Shown: positions 17,737 to 26,947 of the stretch, piece by piece
Layout of the letters: each line of letters starts with the position of its first letter
How positions within the stretch are numbered: the stretch's first letter is position 1
Assembly (NCBI RefSeq): GCF_905397375.1
Contig: NZ_CAJPVG010000004.1
Span: 278,661-342,660, forward strand
DNA length: 64,000 nt
Source: Ralstonia mannitolilytica
GTDB taxonomy: Bacteria; Pseudomonadota; Gammaproteobacteria; Burkholderiales; Burkholderiaceae
Direction of reading: 5' to 3'
Made by a program: the position numbers and the translations under genes
The notes under the pieces: model-generated
Database searches by the model: none
What the model was told of the DNA's origin: nothing
Seen by the model: only the letters and a program-made list of their open reading frames with translations

Positions 17737-17811
17737 ACCGGCGCGTGCACCAGCGTGCAGCTGCGGCCGGACCCCATCGATATCGAAGTATCTGAAAATT
17801 AGGACATCAAC

Positions 17812-18828
<1,017 letters not shown>

Positions 18829-18850
18829 TCGGACGCATCTTGTGCGAGAA

Positions 18851-18877
18851 AGCCAGCCTTCGGGCTGGCTTTTTTTT
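18851..18877 (+). terminator. Rho-independent terminator of ilvBHC
   Basis: An 8-bp perfect stem (AGCCAGCC and GGCTGGCT) closes a TTCG tetraloop and is followed by seven T residues, 22 nt after the ilvC stop. Confidence 0.95.
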
Positions 18878-18934
18878 ATGCTGATTCCAGGACGCCAGAT
18901 ACTGTTTCAAGTGCTGGCGCGGCCCCGTGTCGGC

Positions 18935-18940
18935 TAGAAT
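18935..18940 (+). promoter_or_regulatory. -10 box upstream of psd
   Basis: TAGAAT lies 35 nt before the psd start and downstream of the ilvC terminator, so a new promoter is needed here. No good -35 is visible at 16-18 nt spacing. Confidence 0.4.
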
Positions 18941-18975
18941 GCCGCATTTCCTTCAAGACGCTGTCGAGGTCTGAG

Positions 18976-19623
18976 TTGAACAACACGTATCCGCATCCCA
19001 TCATCGCCCGTGAGGGCTGGCCGTACCTGGGCGCGATCTTCGTCGTCTCGCTCATCGTGCAGATGGCCGCCGGCTTTGGCTGGGCGTGGCCGTTCTGGGT
19101 GCTGACGCTGTTCGTGCTGCAGTTTTTCCGCGATCCGGCGCGCCCCGTGCCAACGCAGGCCAACGCGATTCTCTCGCCGGCAGACGGCCGCATCGTTGCC
19201 GTCGAACAGGTGCGCGACCCGTACGCCGATCGCGATGCGCTGAAGATCAGCGTGTTCATGAACGTGTTCAACGTCCACTCCAACCGCGCGCCGGTCGATG
19301 GCACGGTGCAGCAGGTGCAGTACTTCCCCGGCAAGTTCGTCAACGCAGACCTGGACAAGGCGTCGCTCGAAAACGAGCGCAACGCCATCGTGCTGCGCCG
19401 CGGCGACGGCCAGCTCGTCACGTCCGTGCAGGTGGCCGGCCTCATTGCGCGGCGCATCCTTTGCTACACCAGGGTTGGAGAGACGCTCGCGCGCGGGCAG
19501 CGCTACGGTTTCATCCGCTTTGGTTCGCGCGTTGACGTGTATCTGCCGCTCACTGCCCGGCCGCGCGTGACGATCGGCGAGAAGGTGTCCGCCACCGTCA
19601 CGGTGCTCGCCGAGCTGGACTGA
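18976..19623 (+). CDS. psd: Phosphatidylserine decarboxylase proenzyme
   Basis: This 215-residue short-form decarboxylase converts phosphatidylserine to phosphatidylethanolamine at the inner membrane. It has an N-terminal membrane segment (residues ~16-50), AILSPADGRIVAVE, the catalytic MNVFNVHSNRAPVDG and the self-cleavage Gly183-Ser184 (RFGSRVD), where the pyruvoyl group forms. The start codon is TTG with GAGGT upstream; the next in-frame Met is inside the membrane segment. pssA follows 12 nt later, so substrate-making and substrate-using enzymes are co-expressed. Confidence 0.95.
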   Translation: MNNTYPHPIIAREGWPYLGAIFVVSLIVQMAAGFGWAWPFWVLTLFVLQFFRDPARPVPTQANAILSPADGRIVAVEQVRDPYADRDALKISVFMNVFNVHSNRAPVDGTVQQVQYFPGKFVNADLDKASLENERNAIVLRRGDGQLVTSVQVAGLIARRILCYTRVGETLARGQRYGFIRFGSRVDVYLPLTARPRVTIGEKVSATVTVLAELD

Positions 19624-19635
19624 CCGGAGGCCGCC

Positions 19636-20508
19636 ATGCCCGCGTTCAACCGCCGCAAGAAGCGCTTCACCGCCGGCAACGTGACGCACCTGCGTCCGCT
19701 GCGACACAACCAGCCGCGCTCGGATGACGACGATCTCGAAATCGTGCGCCCGCGCCGCCGCGGCATCTATCTGCTGCCCAACGCGTTCACGACGGCGGCC
19801 CTGTTTGCCGGCTTCTTCGCGATCGTGCAGGCGATGAACCTGAACTTCGAGACCGCCGCCATCGCCATCTTCGCGGCGATGGTGCTCGATGGCATGGACG
19901 GCCGTGTCGCGCGCATCACCAACACGCAAAGCGCGTTTGGTGAGCAGTACGATTCGCTCTCCGACATGGTCTCGTTTGGCGTGGCGCCGGCGCTGGTCAT
20001 GTACGAATGGATCCTGCGGGATCTGGGCAAGTGGGGCTGGCTCGCCGCGTTCGTGTATTGCGCGGGGGCCGCCCTGCGCCTGGCACGCTTCAACACCAAC
20101 ATCGGCGCGGTCGACAAGCGCTTCTTCCAGGGTATGCCAAGCCCCGCTGCGGCAGCCCTGATCGCCGGTTTCGTCTGGCTGGCCATCGACAACAAGCTGC
20201 CCGTCAAGGAGCTCTGGATGCCGTGGGTAGCATTCGGGCTGACGCTGTACGCAGGGCTGTCGATGGTGTCGAACGCGCCGTTCTACAGCGGCAAGGCGCT
20301 CGACGTGCGGCATCGCGTGCCGTTCGGTGTGATGGTGCTGGTGCTCGTGCTCTTCGTCGTGGTGTCCAGCGACCCGCCGGTCGCGTTGTTCGGGCTCTTC
20401 GTGGGCTACGCGGTGTCAGGCTACCTGCTCTGGGGCTGGCGCACGTTGCACGGGCAACAGGGCAGTCCGCGCCTGCCGAAACAGGTTTCCGACGATGTGC
20501 ACGAGTGA
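19636..20508 (+). CDS. pssA: CDP-diacylglycerol-serine O-phosphatidyltransferase
   Basis: This 290-residue integral membrane CDP-alcohol phosphotransferase joins serine to CDP-diacylglycerol to give phosphatidylserine, the substrate of Psd encoded just upstream. The family motif is present near residues 85-110 (DGMDGRVARI, then GEQYDSLSDMVSFG, holding the metal-binding Asp residues). About eight membrane segments follow a charged N-terminal stretch. A GGAGG ribosome-binding site precedes the ATG. Confidence 0.95.
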   Translation: MPAFNRRKKRFTAGNVTHLRPLRHNQPRSDDDDLEIVRPRRRGIYLLPNAFTTAALFAGFFAIVQAMNLNFETAAIAIFAAMVLDGMDGRVARITNTQSAFGEQYDSLSDMVSFGVAPALVMYEWILRDLGKWGWLAAFVYCAGAALRLARFNTNIGAVDKRFFQGMPSPAAAALIAGFVWLAIDNKLPVKELWMPWVAFGLTLYAGLSMVSNAPFYSGKALDVRHRVPFGVMVLVLVLFVVVSSDPPVALFGLFVGYAVSGYLLWGWRTLHGQQGSPRLPKQVSDDVHE

Positions 20509-20532
20509 TCCGTGCGTGACGTTTTTGTGCGC

Positions 20533-20561
20533 TTGCGTCAATTTTTGAATTCGTCTATAGT
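20533..20561 (+). promoter_or_regulatory. Sigma-70 promoter of the leuA leader
   Basis: TTGCGT at 20533-20538 and TATAGT at 20556-20561 are separated by exactly 17 nt. A normal start site 7-8 nt downstream would fall at about 20568-20569, on the A of the leader ORF start codon, implying a leaderless mRNA end. Confidence 0.7.
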
Positions 20562-20568
20562 CGTTCGC

Positions 20569-20652
20569 ATGCTTTCGCGCCCGATTTCCATTCTGATTAC
20601 GCTAGTCTCGATTGGTGGCCTACTAGGTCATCAGGTCGGGACACGCGCATAG
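20569..20652 (+). CDS. Putative leucine leader peptide (attenuator ORF) of leuA
   Basis: This 27-codon ORF lies between the predicted promoter and a terminator hairpin upstream of leuA. The peptide has five Leu and four Ile residues. Three Leu codons (codons 12, 18 and 19, at 20602, 20620 and 20623) are CTA, which is rare in this GC-rich genome, as expected for control codons. No Shine-Dalgarno sequence precedes the ATG, consistent with leaderless initiation. Codons 22-24 carry CAGGTCGGG, which can pair with CCCGGCCTG in the terminator stem to form an antiterminator. The ORF was identified from these features, not by homology. Confidence 0.7.
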   Translation: MLSRPISILITLVSIGGLLGHQVGTRA

Positions 20653-20710
20653 GAAATCGCAAGACGAGGCAAGCAAAACCGCCAAGTTTTCGCGAACCAG
20701 GATTCAACAG

Positions 20711-20746
20711 CGCCCCGGCCTGCAACCATGCATGCCGGGGCGTTTT
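20711..20746 (+). terminator. Attenuator terminator hairpin before leuA
   Basis: Perfect 9-bp arms CGCCCCGGC (20711-20719) and GCCGGGGCG (20734-20742) are followed by TTTT. A mismatch and four more pairs extend the stem inward. It stands between the leader ORF and leuA, 79 nt before the leuA ATG, so it can only act on the leuA transcript. The U-tract is short, which suits a conditional terminator. Confidence 0.75.
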
Positions 20747-20824
20747 GCATTCTGCGCCGCAAAAAACGATCCGAGACACCATCAAGACCGACGCCAAAAA
20801 CGTCACCCCCACCAAGGAGCCGCA

Positions 20825-22366
20825 ATGAGCGACAAACTCATCATTTTCGACACCACCTTGCGCGACGGCGAGCAGTCCCCGGGTGCGTCGATGACCAAGG
20901 AAGAGAAGATCCGCATCGCCAAGCAGCTCGAGCGGCTCAAGGTGGACGTGATCGAAGCCGGCTTCGCAGCCAGCTCGAATGGTGACTTTGAGGCGATCCG
21001 CGCGATTGCGCAGTCGGTCAAGGATTCGCGGATTTGCTCGTTGGCCCGTGCGAATGATCGCGACATTTCCCGCGCTGCCGAGGCGCTCAAGCCGGCGGGG
21101 CAGTTCCGCATCCACACGTTCATCGCCACGTCGGCGCTGCATATGGAGAAGAAGTTGCGCATGACGCCGGACCAGGTGTACGAGCAAGCGCGTCTGGCGG
21201 TGCGCTTCGCGCGCCAGTTCACGGACGACATCGAGTTCTCGCCCGAAGACGGCAGCCGCTCCGACATGGACTTCCTCTGCCGCGTGCTGGAAGGCGTGAT
21301 CGCCGAGGGCGCGACCACCATCAACCTGCCCGACACAGTGGGCTATGCGGTGCCGGAGGGCTACGCCGGGCTGATCCGCTCGGTGCGCGAACGCATTCCG
21401 AATTCGGACAAGGCGATCTGGTCGGTGCATTGCCACAACGATCTCGGCATGGCGGTCGCCAATTCGCTGGCGGCCGTCAAGCTTGGGGGCGCACGCCAGA
21501 TCGAATGCACGATCAACGGCCTGGGCGAGCGCGCCGGCAACACGAGCCTCGAAGAGGTCGTGATGGCGGTCAAGACGCGCCGGGACTACTTCAACCTCGA
21601 TGTCGGCGTCGATACCACGCAGATCGTGCCGGCCTCCAAGCTGGTTTCGCAGATCACCGGTTTTGTCGTGCAGCCGAACAAGGCCGTGGTGGGCGCCAAT
21701 GCCTTCGCTCACGCGTCGGGCATTCACCAGGACGGCGTGCTCAAGGCGCGCGACACCTACGAAATCATGCGCGCCGAAGACGTGGGCTGGACGGCCAACA
21801 AGATCGTCCTCGGCAAGCTCTCGGGCCGCAACGCATTCAAGCAGCGCCTGCAGGAACTCGGCATCGAGCTGGATTCGGAAGCCGAGCTGAACGCCGCATT
21901 CCAGCGCTTCAAGGAACTGGCGGACCAGAAGGCCGAGATCTTCGACGAGGACATCGTCGCCATCGTCTCCAATGAAGCGCAGCACAGCGAGGGCGAGTAC
22001 TTCCGCTTCGTGTCGCTGTCGCAGCGCTCGGAAACCGGTGAGCGCCCGCACGCGCGCATCGTCTTCGTGGCCGACGGCAAGGAAGTGACCGGTGAAGCCG
22101 AGGGCAACGGCCCCGTCGATGCCACGCTCAACGCCATCGAAAGCCGGGTCGCCAGCGGCGCGGAGCAGCTTCTGTATTCGGTCAACGCCATCACGACGGG
22201 CACGCAGGCTCAGGGCGAGGTGACGGTGCGTCTGTCCAAGTCCGGCCGCATCGTCAACGGCGTGGGCACCGACCCGGACATCGTCGCGGCGTCGGCCAAG
22301 GCCTATCTGGCCGCCCTGAACAAGCTGCAGGACAAGAGCAGCGAGAAGCTCAATCCGCAGATCTGA
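20825..22366 (+). CDS. leuA: 2-isopropylmalate synthase
   Basis: This 513-residue enzyme condenses acetyl-CoA with 2-ketoisovalerate, the first committed step of leucine synthesis. The N-terminal TIM barrel carries IFDTTLRDGEQSPGASM with the metal-binding Asp, and VHCHNDLGMAVANSLAA with the metal-binding His pair. The C-terminal ~120 residues form the LeuA allosteric domain, where leucine inhibits. AAGGAG lies 5 nt before the ATG; an upstream in-frame start lies inside the attenuator and was rejected. Expression appears to be controlled by the upstream leader ORF and terminator. Confidence 0.97.
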   Translation: MSDKLIIFDTTLRDGEQSPGASMTKEEKIRIAKQLERLKVDVIEAGFAASSNGDFEAIRAIAQSVKDSRICSLARANDRDISRAAEALKPAGQFRIHTFIATSALHMEKKLRMTPDQVYEQARLAVRFARQFTDDIEFSPEDGSRSDMDFLCRVLEGVIAEGATTINLPDTVGYAVPEGYAGLIRSVRERIPNSDKAIWSVHCHNDLGMAVANSLAAVKLGGARQIECTINGLGERAGNTSLEEVVMAVKTRRDYFNLDVGVDTTQIVPASKLVSQITGFVVQPNKAVVGANAFAHASGIHQDGVLKARDTYEIMRAEDVGWTANKIVLGKLSGRNAFKQRLQELGIELDSEAELNAAFQRFKELADQKAEIFDEDIVAIVSNEAQHSEGEYFRFVSLSQRSETGERPHARIVFVADGKEVTGEAEGNGPVDATLNAIESRVASGAEQLLYSVNAITTGTQAQGEVTVRLSKSGRIVNGVGTDPDIVAASAKAYLAALNKLQDKSSEKLNPQI

Positions 22367-22682
22367 GCGCCGGCCTCAACGCACACCCCAGGAGCGACTC
22401 GACCTACACGATCACAACAGAGCGCGCACCCGGTTACCCGCCGGGCCGCGAAGCGGGTGCGGCGGCACCGGACACGCCAAGAGCGTGATTGCTGTGCCGG
22501 CCGCCTTTGAGAGCGATGTCCGTGCCATCCACGACGCCGCCGACCCGAACATCCACGCCAGGTGATGCGCCTTGCGTGGATGTTGCCGTTGCGACGAACC
22601 GTCCTCTGTTGACCAGCGGCTGCGCGTGCCTTGTGTTGGCGTGCGCAGCCGCTTTACCATCCGCGCTTCACGGAGGTTTGAC
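22367..22682 (+). other. Intergenic region between leuA and the binding-protein gene
   Basis: These 316 bp hold no convincing gene. A hairpin with 11-bp arms (AGCGGCTGCGC at 22615-22625 and its complement at 22643-22653, extendable by G-U pairs) ends about 30 nt before the next start codon and is followed by TTTA. It may be a weak terminator for leuA or a leader structure for the next gene. A GGAGG ribosome-binding site lies at 22672. Confidence 0.5.
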
Positions 22683-23942
22683 ATGGTGTTTCGTTGGTTC
22701 GTGGCCGCGCTGGCGGCTGTGGGGATGTGCGGGGCCGCAGCGGCCCAGCCTGAAGCTGGGCCCATTCGGTTGGCCTTGATCGAGGGGCTGTCAGGACCGT
22801 TCGCCAATGCGGGTGAGGCGGTGGACCGCAATCTGCGCATTGCCATCGAAGGCGTGAACGCGCGCGGCGGCGTGAAGCTGCCGGATGGGCGTCATCCGCT
22901 TGCGCTGGTGCGTTTCGACAGCAAGAACACGGTCGATGAGTCGCTGCTGCAATTGCAGGCGGCCACCGATGCCGGCATCCGGTTCGTCCTGCAGGGCAAC
23001 AGTTCATCGGCCGCGGCGGCCTTGTCGACGTCCATTTCGCGCTACAACGAGCGACATCCGGACGCGCGCGTGCTGTTCCTGAACTATGCGGCCGTCGACC
23101 CCGCGCTCACCAACGAGGCGTGCAGCTTCTGGCATTTCCGTTTCGATGCGTCGGCCGACATGCGCATGCACGCACTCACCGAAGTGATCCGCACCGACAA
23201 GGCCGTCAAGAAGGCCTACCTGATCGGCCAGGACTACACGTTCGGGCGCCAGGTCGCGCAGCTGGCGCGTCAGCAGTTGGCCGAAAAGCGCCCCGACGTG
23301 GCCATCGTCGGCGAGGTACTGCACCCGATCGGCAAGGTGAAGGATTTTGCGCCATACGTGGCGCGCATCGCGGCGTCCGGCGCCGATACGGTCATCACCG
23401 GCAACTGGGGGAATGATTTGACGCTGCTCGTCAAGGCGGCGCGGGATGCGGGGCTCAAGGCCCGGTTCTTCACGTTCTACGGCAACTCGCTCGGCGCGCC
23501 GGCGGCCATGGGCGAGGCAGGGGTCGGCCGCGTGGTGGCCGTGGCGGAATGGCATCCGAACCTGGGTGGCGTGAAGTCGGATGCGTTCTACAAGGCCTTC
23601 CGTGTGCGCTATCCAGCACCCTCAGACGACTACCCGCTGCTGCGCGATCAGATGATGATCGACATGCTCGCGGCCGCCATCGAGCGCGCCGGCACAACGG
23701 AGGCAACAGCCGTGGCGCGTGCACTGGAAGGCGCTTCCCTTGACACCGGCTTCCACCGGATCACGCTGCGTGCCGACGACCATCAGGCCATCCAGCCGCT
23801 TGTCGTGATGCAGATGGAGCGGGCCGGCACGGGTGCTGCGCCCTTCGATATCGAGGGCTCGGGCTACGGCTTCCGTACGCTCAGAGTGATTCCCGCGCCG
23901 CAAACCGCCTTGCCGACCACGTGCAAGATGGTGCGCCGTTAA
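22683..23942 (+). CDS. ABC transporter substrate-binding protein, branched-chain amino acid (HAAT) type
   Basis: This 419-residue periplasmic protein has a signal peptide (MVFRWFVAALAAVGMCGAA...) and a LivJ-type fold: IRLALIEGLSGPFANAGEAV opens the mature domain, and DYTFGRQVAQLARQQL and TVITGNWGNDL follow. HAAT-family binding proteins deliver branched-chain amino acids, amides or other small organics to LivHMGF-like permeases. No permease or ATPase genes are beside it. GGAGG 7 nt before the ATG fixes the start. The ligand is unknown. Confidence 0.88.
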   Translation: MVFRWFVAALAAVGMCGAAAAQPEAGPIRLALIEGLSGPFANAGEAVDRNLRIAIEGVNARGGVKLPDGRHPLALVRFDSKNTVDESLLQLQAATDAGIRFVLQGNSSSAAAALSTSISRYNERHPDARVLFLNYAAVDPALTNEACSFWHFRFDASADMRMHALTEVIRTDKAVKKAYLIGQDYTFGRQVAQLARQQLAEKRPDVAIVGEVLHPIGKVKDFAPYVARIAASGADTVITGNWGNDLTLLVKAARDAGLKARFFTFYGNSLGAPAAMGEAGVGRVVAVAEWHPNLGGVKSDAFYKAFRVRYPAPSDDYPLLRDQMMIDMLAAAIERAGTTEATAVARALEGASLDTGFHRITLRADDHQAIQPLVVMQMERAGTGAAPFDIEGSGYGFRTLRVIPAPQTALPTTCKMVRR

Positions 23943-23983
23943 GCGCTCCTGGCGCGGAGTGTCGTTGCGGGCCGGTTCTGCGC

Positions 23984-23989
23984 TATAAT
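23984..23989 (+). promoter_or_regulatory. -10 box of rpsO
   Basis: A perfect TATAAT lies 113 nt upstream of the rpsO start. The -35 is indistinct (GTCGTT at 17-nt spacing). Confidence 0.55.
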
Positions 23990-24101
23990 CGCGGTCTTGC
24001 CGTCCAGACCGGTCTTGGGATGGATGGCCGGATCATTGTTCAACACGGCACCGGCGGCGGCCAATGAGGCGCTGCAGTGTCCGCAAGTCAAAGGAATCGA
24101 A

Positions 24102-24371
24102 ATGTCCGTCGCTGACATCAACAAGCAAGAAATCGTCAAGGATAACGGCCGCAGCGCCAACGACACGGGCAGCCCGGAAGTGCAGGTTGCACTGCTGACC
24201 GCCCGCATCAACGAACTGCAGCCGCACTTCAAGGCGCACATGAAGGATCACCACAGCCGTCGCGGCCTGCTCAAGATGGTGAGCCGTCGCCGTCGTCTGC
24301 TGGACTACCTCAAGAGCAAGGACGCTGACCGTTACACCGCGCTGGTTGCCAAGCTGGGTCTGCGTAAGTAA
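24102..24371 (+). CDS. rpsO: 30S ribosomal protein S15
   Basis: This 89-residue protein, the usual S15 length, binds the central domain of 16S rRNA early in 30S assembly. The family signatures GSPEVQVALLTARINEL and HSRRGLLKMVSRRRRLLDYL are intact. The ATG preceded by AAGGAA was chosen; a 35-residue upstream extension is not ribosomal. As in most proteobacteria, pnp follows. Confidence 0.98.
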   Translation: MSVADINKQEIVKDNGRSANDTGSPEVQVALLTARINELQPHFKAHMKDHHSRRGLLKMVSRRRRLLDYLKSKDADRYTALVAKLGLRK

Positions 24372-24405
24372 TGGTGGGTCTCACGCACTGCGCGTGATGA
24401 ACAAG

Positions 24406-24443
24406 TGCCTGCGTCAGCATGCTGATGCAGGCATTTTGTTTTT
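24406..24443 (+). terminator. Terminator between rpsO and pnp
   Basis: TGCCTGC (24406-24412) pairs with GCAGGCA (24427-24433); the inner TCAGC and GCTGA also pair. A T-rich tail (TTTTGTTTTT) follows. It lies 34 nt after the rpsO stop. Confidence 0.85.
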
Positions 24444-24540
24444 GGCGGCCGCGTTGGCGGCTGCGCCGGGCAACCGGCAATGATGGCGATCGGTGATGAA
24501 GCCGGTCGTTGGGACCGGGGGCGGCAGGAAGCGGAATCTT

Positions 24541-24588
24541 GTGTCATTCCAGCGCGGCATTGGGCGCCAGCGCTGCGCTGGAATGGCA
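24541..24588 (+). promoter_or_regulatory. Long hairpin in the pnp leader
   Basis: Perfect 11-bp arms (CATTCCAGCGC at 24545-24555 and GCGCTGGAATG at 24575-24585) extend by a G-U pair and two more pairs to about 14 bp, around a 19-nt loop that can pair internally. A second short stem (AAACAC at 24590 with GTGTTT at 24625) follows. It is ~94 nt upstream of pnp. In E. coli the pnp leader forms a duplex cut by RNase III for PNPase autoregulation; an analogous role here is inferred. Confidence 0.65.
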
Positions 24589-24681
24589 TAAACACACTTC
24601 TGCAACCGCACCGTCTCCCGGAACGTGTTTGTCGTGGCGAAGCGTCATGAAGCTCGCCGCGAATACTGAACAGGAGATGCT

Positions 24682-26856
24682 ATGACCATGTTCAACAAGG
24701 TCGTCAAGGAATTCCAATGGGGCGGCCACAAGGTCCGCATGGAAACGGGTGAGATCGCCCGCCAGGCGAGCGGCGCTGTGCTGCTCGACATGGAAGACAC
24801 CGTAGTGCTCGCCACCGTGGTGGGCGCCAAGAACGCCAAGCCGGGCCAGGACTTCTTCCCGCTGACGGTCGACTACATCGAGAAGACCTATGCCGCCGGC
24901 AAGATCCCGGGCGGCTTCTTCAAGCGTGAAGGCCGTCCGTCGGAAAACGAAACGCTGACCTCGCGCCTGATCGATCGTCCGCTGCGTCCGCTGTTCCCGG
25001 AAGGCTTCTACAACGAAGTCCAGGTCGTCGTGCACGTGCTGTCGATGAACCCCGAAGTGCCGGCTGACATCCCCGCGCTGGTGGCGGCTTCGGCTGCGCT
25101 GGCCGTGTCGGGTCTGCCGTTCAACGGCCCGGTGGGCGCTGCCCGCGTCGGCTACAAGGATGGCCAGTACCTGCTGAACCCGAACCGCGCGCAACTGGCG
25201 CATTCCGAGCTGGATCTGGTTGTGGCCGGTACCGAGCGTGCCGTGCTGATGGTCGAGTCCGAAGCCAACCAGCTGTCGGAAGAGGTCATGCTCGGCGCCG
25301 TGGTGTACGGTCATGAGCAGATGCAGATCGCTATCAACGCGATCCACGACCTGGTGCGTGAGGGCGGCAAGCCCGAGTGGGATTGGCAAGCCGCTCCGAA
25401 GAACGAAGCGCTGATCGCCAAGGTGTCGGAACTGGGGCTGGCCGATCTGCAGGCCGCTTACCAGCTGCGCCAGAAGCAGGCACGCAGCCAGAAGCTGAAG
25501 GAAGTCTACAAGTCGGTGGCAGAGAAGCTGGCCGAAGCTGGCGTGGAAGCCGACGGCGTGGAAGTGGACAACATCCTGTTCGAGCTCGAGTCGAAGATCG
25601 TGCGCGGCCAGATCCTCAACGGCGAGCCCCGTATCGACGGGCGCGACACCCGCACGGTGCGCCCGATCGAGATCCGCTCGTCGGTGCTGCCGCGTGCGCA
25701 CGGCTCGGCGCTGTTCACGCGCGGTGAAACGCAGGCGCTGGTGGTGGCGACGCTCGGCACCAAGAGCGACGAGCAGATCATCGACGCGCTGCAGGGCGAG
25801 TACCGCGACCGCTTCATGCTCCACTACAACATGCCGCCGTTCGCCACCGGCGAAACCGGCCGCGTGGGCAGCCCGAAGCGCCGCGAAATCGGCCACGGCC
25901 GTCTGGCCAAGCGCGCACTGATCCCGGTGCTGCCGAAGGAAGATGAATTCGCCTACACGATCCGCCTGGTGTCCGAAATCACCGAGTCGAACGGTTCGTC
26001 GTCGATGGCGTCGGTGTGCGGCGGCTCGCTCGCGCTGATGGACGCTGGCGTGCCGATCAAGGCGCACGTGGCCGGTGTGGCCATGGGCCTGATCCTCGAA
26101 GGTAACAAGTTCGCCGTGCTGACGGACATCCTGGGTGACGAAGATCACCTGGGCGACATGGACTTCAAGGTGGCGGGTACCGATGCCGGTATCACCGCGC
26201 TGCAGATGGACATCAAGGTGCAGGGCATCACCAAGGAAATCATGCAGGTCGCGCTGGCGCAAGCCAAGGAAGGCCGTCTGCACATCCTGGGCAAGATGCA
26301 GGCTGCCATGGGCGGCGCACGCACCGAGCTGTCGGAGCACGCTCCGCGCATGATCACCGTCAAGATCAACCCGGAGAAGATCCGTGACGTGATCGGCAAG
26401 GGCGGCTCGACCATCCAGGCGCTCACCAAGGAAACCGGCTGCACGATCGACATCCAGGAAGACGGCACGATCACCATCGCGTCGACGTCGTCCGAAGGCA
26501 TGGCCGAAGCCAAGCGCCGTATCGAAGCGATCACGGCCGAAGCCGAAGTGGGCAAGATCTACAACGGCACCGTGCTCAAGCTGCTGGACTTCGGCGCGAT
26601 CGTGAACATCCTGCCGGGCAAGGATGGCCTGCTGCACATCTCCGAGATCGCCAACGAGCGCGTGAACCAGGTCTCCGACTACGTGAAGGAAGGCCAGGCC
26701 GTGCGCGTGAAGCTGCTCAGCACCGACGAGAAGGGCCGCATGCGTCTGTCGATCAAGGCCGCCAAGGCTGAAGAAGGCGACGTGCCCGCCGCTGCCCCGC
26801 AGGCGCCGGGCGCTGGCGACGCTGTCTCGCAACAGCAGCAGCAACAGCAGCAGTAA
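24682..26856 (+). CDS. pnp: Polyribonucleotide nucleotidyltransferase (PNPase)
   Basis: This 724-residue 3'-5' phosphorolytic exoribonuclease trims mRNA and works with the degradosome. It has two RNase PH-like domains (residues ~10-230 and ~310-540) separated by a helical domain, then a KH domain (MITVKINPEKIRDVIGKGGS) and an S1 domain (GKIYNGTVLKLLDFGAIVN). The C-terminus ends in eight consecutive Gln encoded by CAA/CAG codons, an unusual low-complexity tail. An AGGAG site precedes the ATG, and a strong terminator follows. Confidence 0.98.
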   Translation: MTMFNKVVKEFQWGGHKVRMETGEIARQASGAVLLDMEDTVVLATVVGAKNAKPGQDFFPLTVDYIEKTYAAGKIPGGFFKREGRPSENETLTSRLIDRPLRPLFPEGFYNEVQVVVHVLSMNPEVPADIPALVAASAALAVSGLPFNGPVGAARVGYKDGQYLLNPNRAQLAHSELDLVVAGTERAVLMVESEANQLSEEVMLGAVVYGHEQMQIAINAIHDLVREGGKPEWDWQAAPKNEALIAKVSELGLADLQAAYQLRQKQARSQKLKEVYKSVAEKLAEAGVEADGVEVDNILFELESKIVRGQILNGEPRIDGRDTRTVRPIEIRSSVLPRAHGSALFTRGETQALVVATLGTKSDEQIIDALQGEYRDRFMLHYNMPPFATGETGRVGSPKRREIGHGRLAKRALIPVLPKEDEFAYTIRLVSEITESNGSSSMASVCGGSLALMDAGVPIKAHVAGVAMGLILEGNKFAVLTDILGDEDHLGDMDFKVAGTDAGITALQMDIKVQGITKEIMQVALAQAKEGRLHILGKMQAAMGGARTELSEHAPRMITVKINPEKIRDVIGKGGSTIQALTKETGCTIDIQEDGTITIASTSSEGMAEAKRRIEAITAEAEVGKIYNGTVLKLLDFGAIVNILPGKDGLLHISEIANERVNQVSDYVKEGQAVRVKLLSTDEKGRMRLSIKAAKAEEGDVPAAAPQAPGAGDAVSQQQQQQQQ

Positions 26857-26878
26857 GCGAGCGGTTTTCGCAGCGAAG

Positions 26879-26908
26879 AACGGCTGGACGATGTCCAGCC
26901 GTTTTTTT
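26879..26908 (+). terminator. Rho-independent terminator of pnp
   Basis: An 11-bp perfect stem (AACGGCTGGAC and GTCCAGCCGTT) around a GAT loop is followed by a T run, 22 nt after the pnp stop. Confidence 0.95.
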
Positions 26909-26947
26909 GTTTACACTGCGTCGCGAGTTCTCCACCTGGGCCTGACC

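Noticed and set aside
23997..24101. Upstream extension of rpsO
   Set aside because: S15 is 89 residues; the extension is not ribosomal and begins just 8 nt after the -10 box.
24544..26844. A 766-codon minus-strand frame opposite pnp
   Set aside because: Shadow of pnp, with compositional bias and no homology signal.
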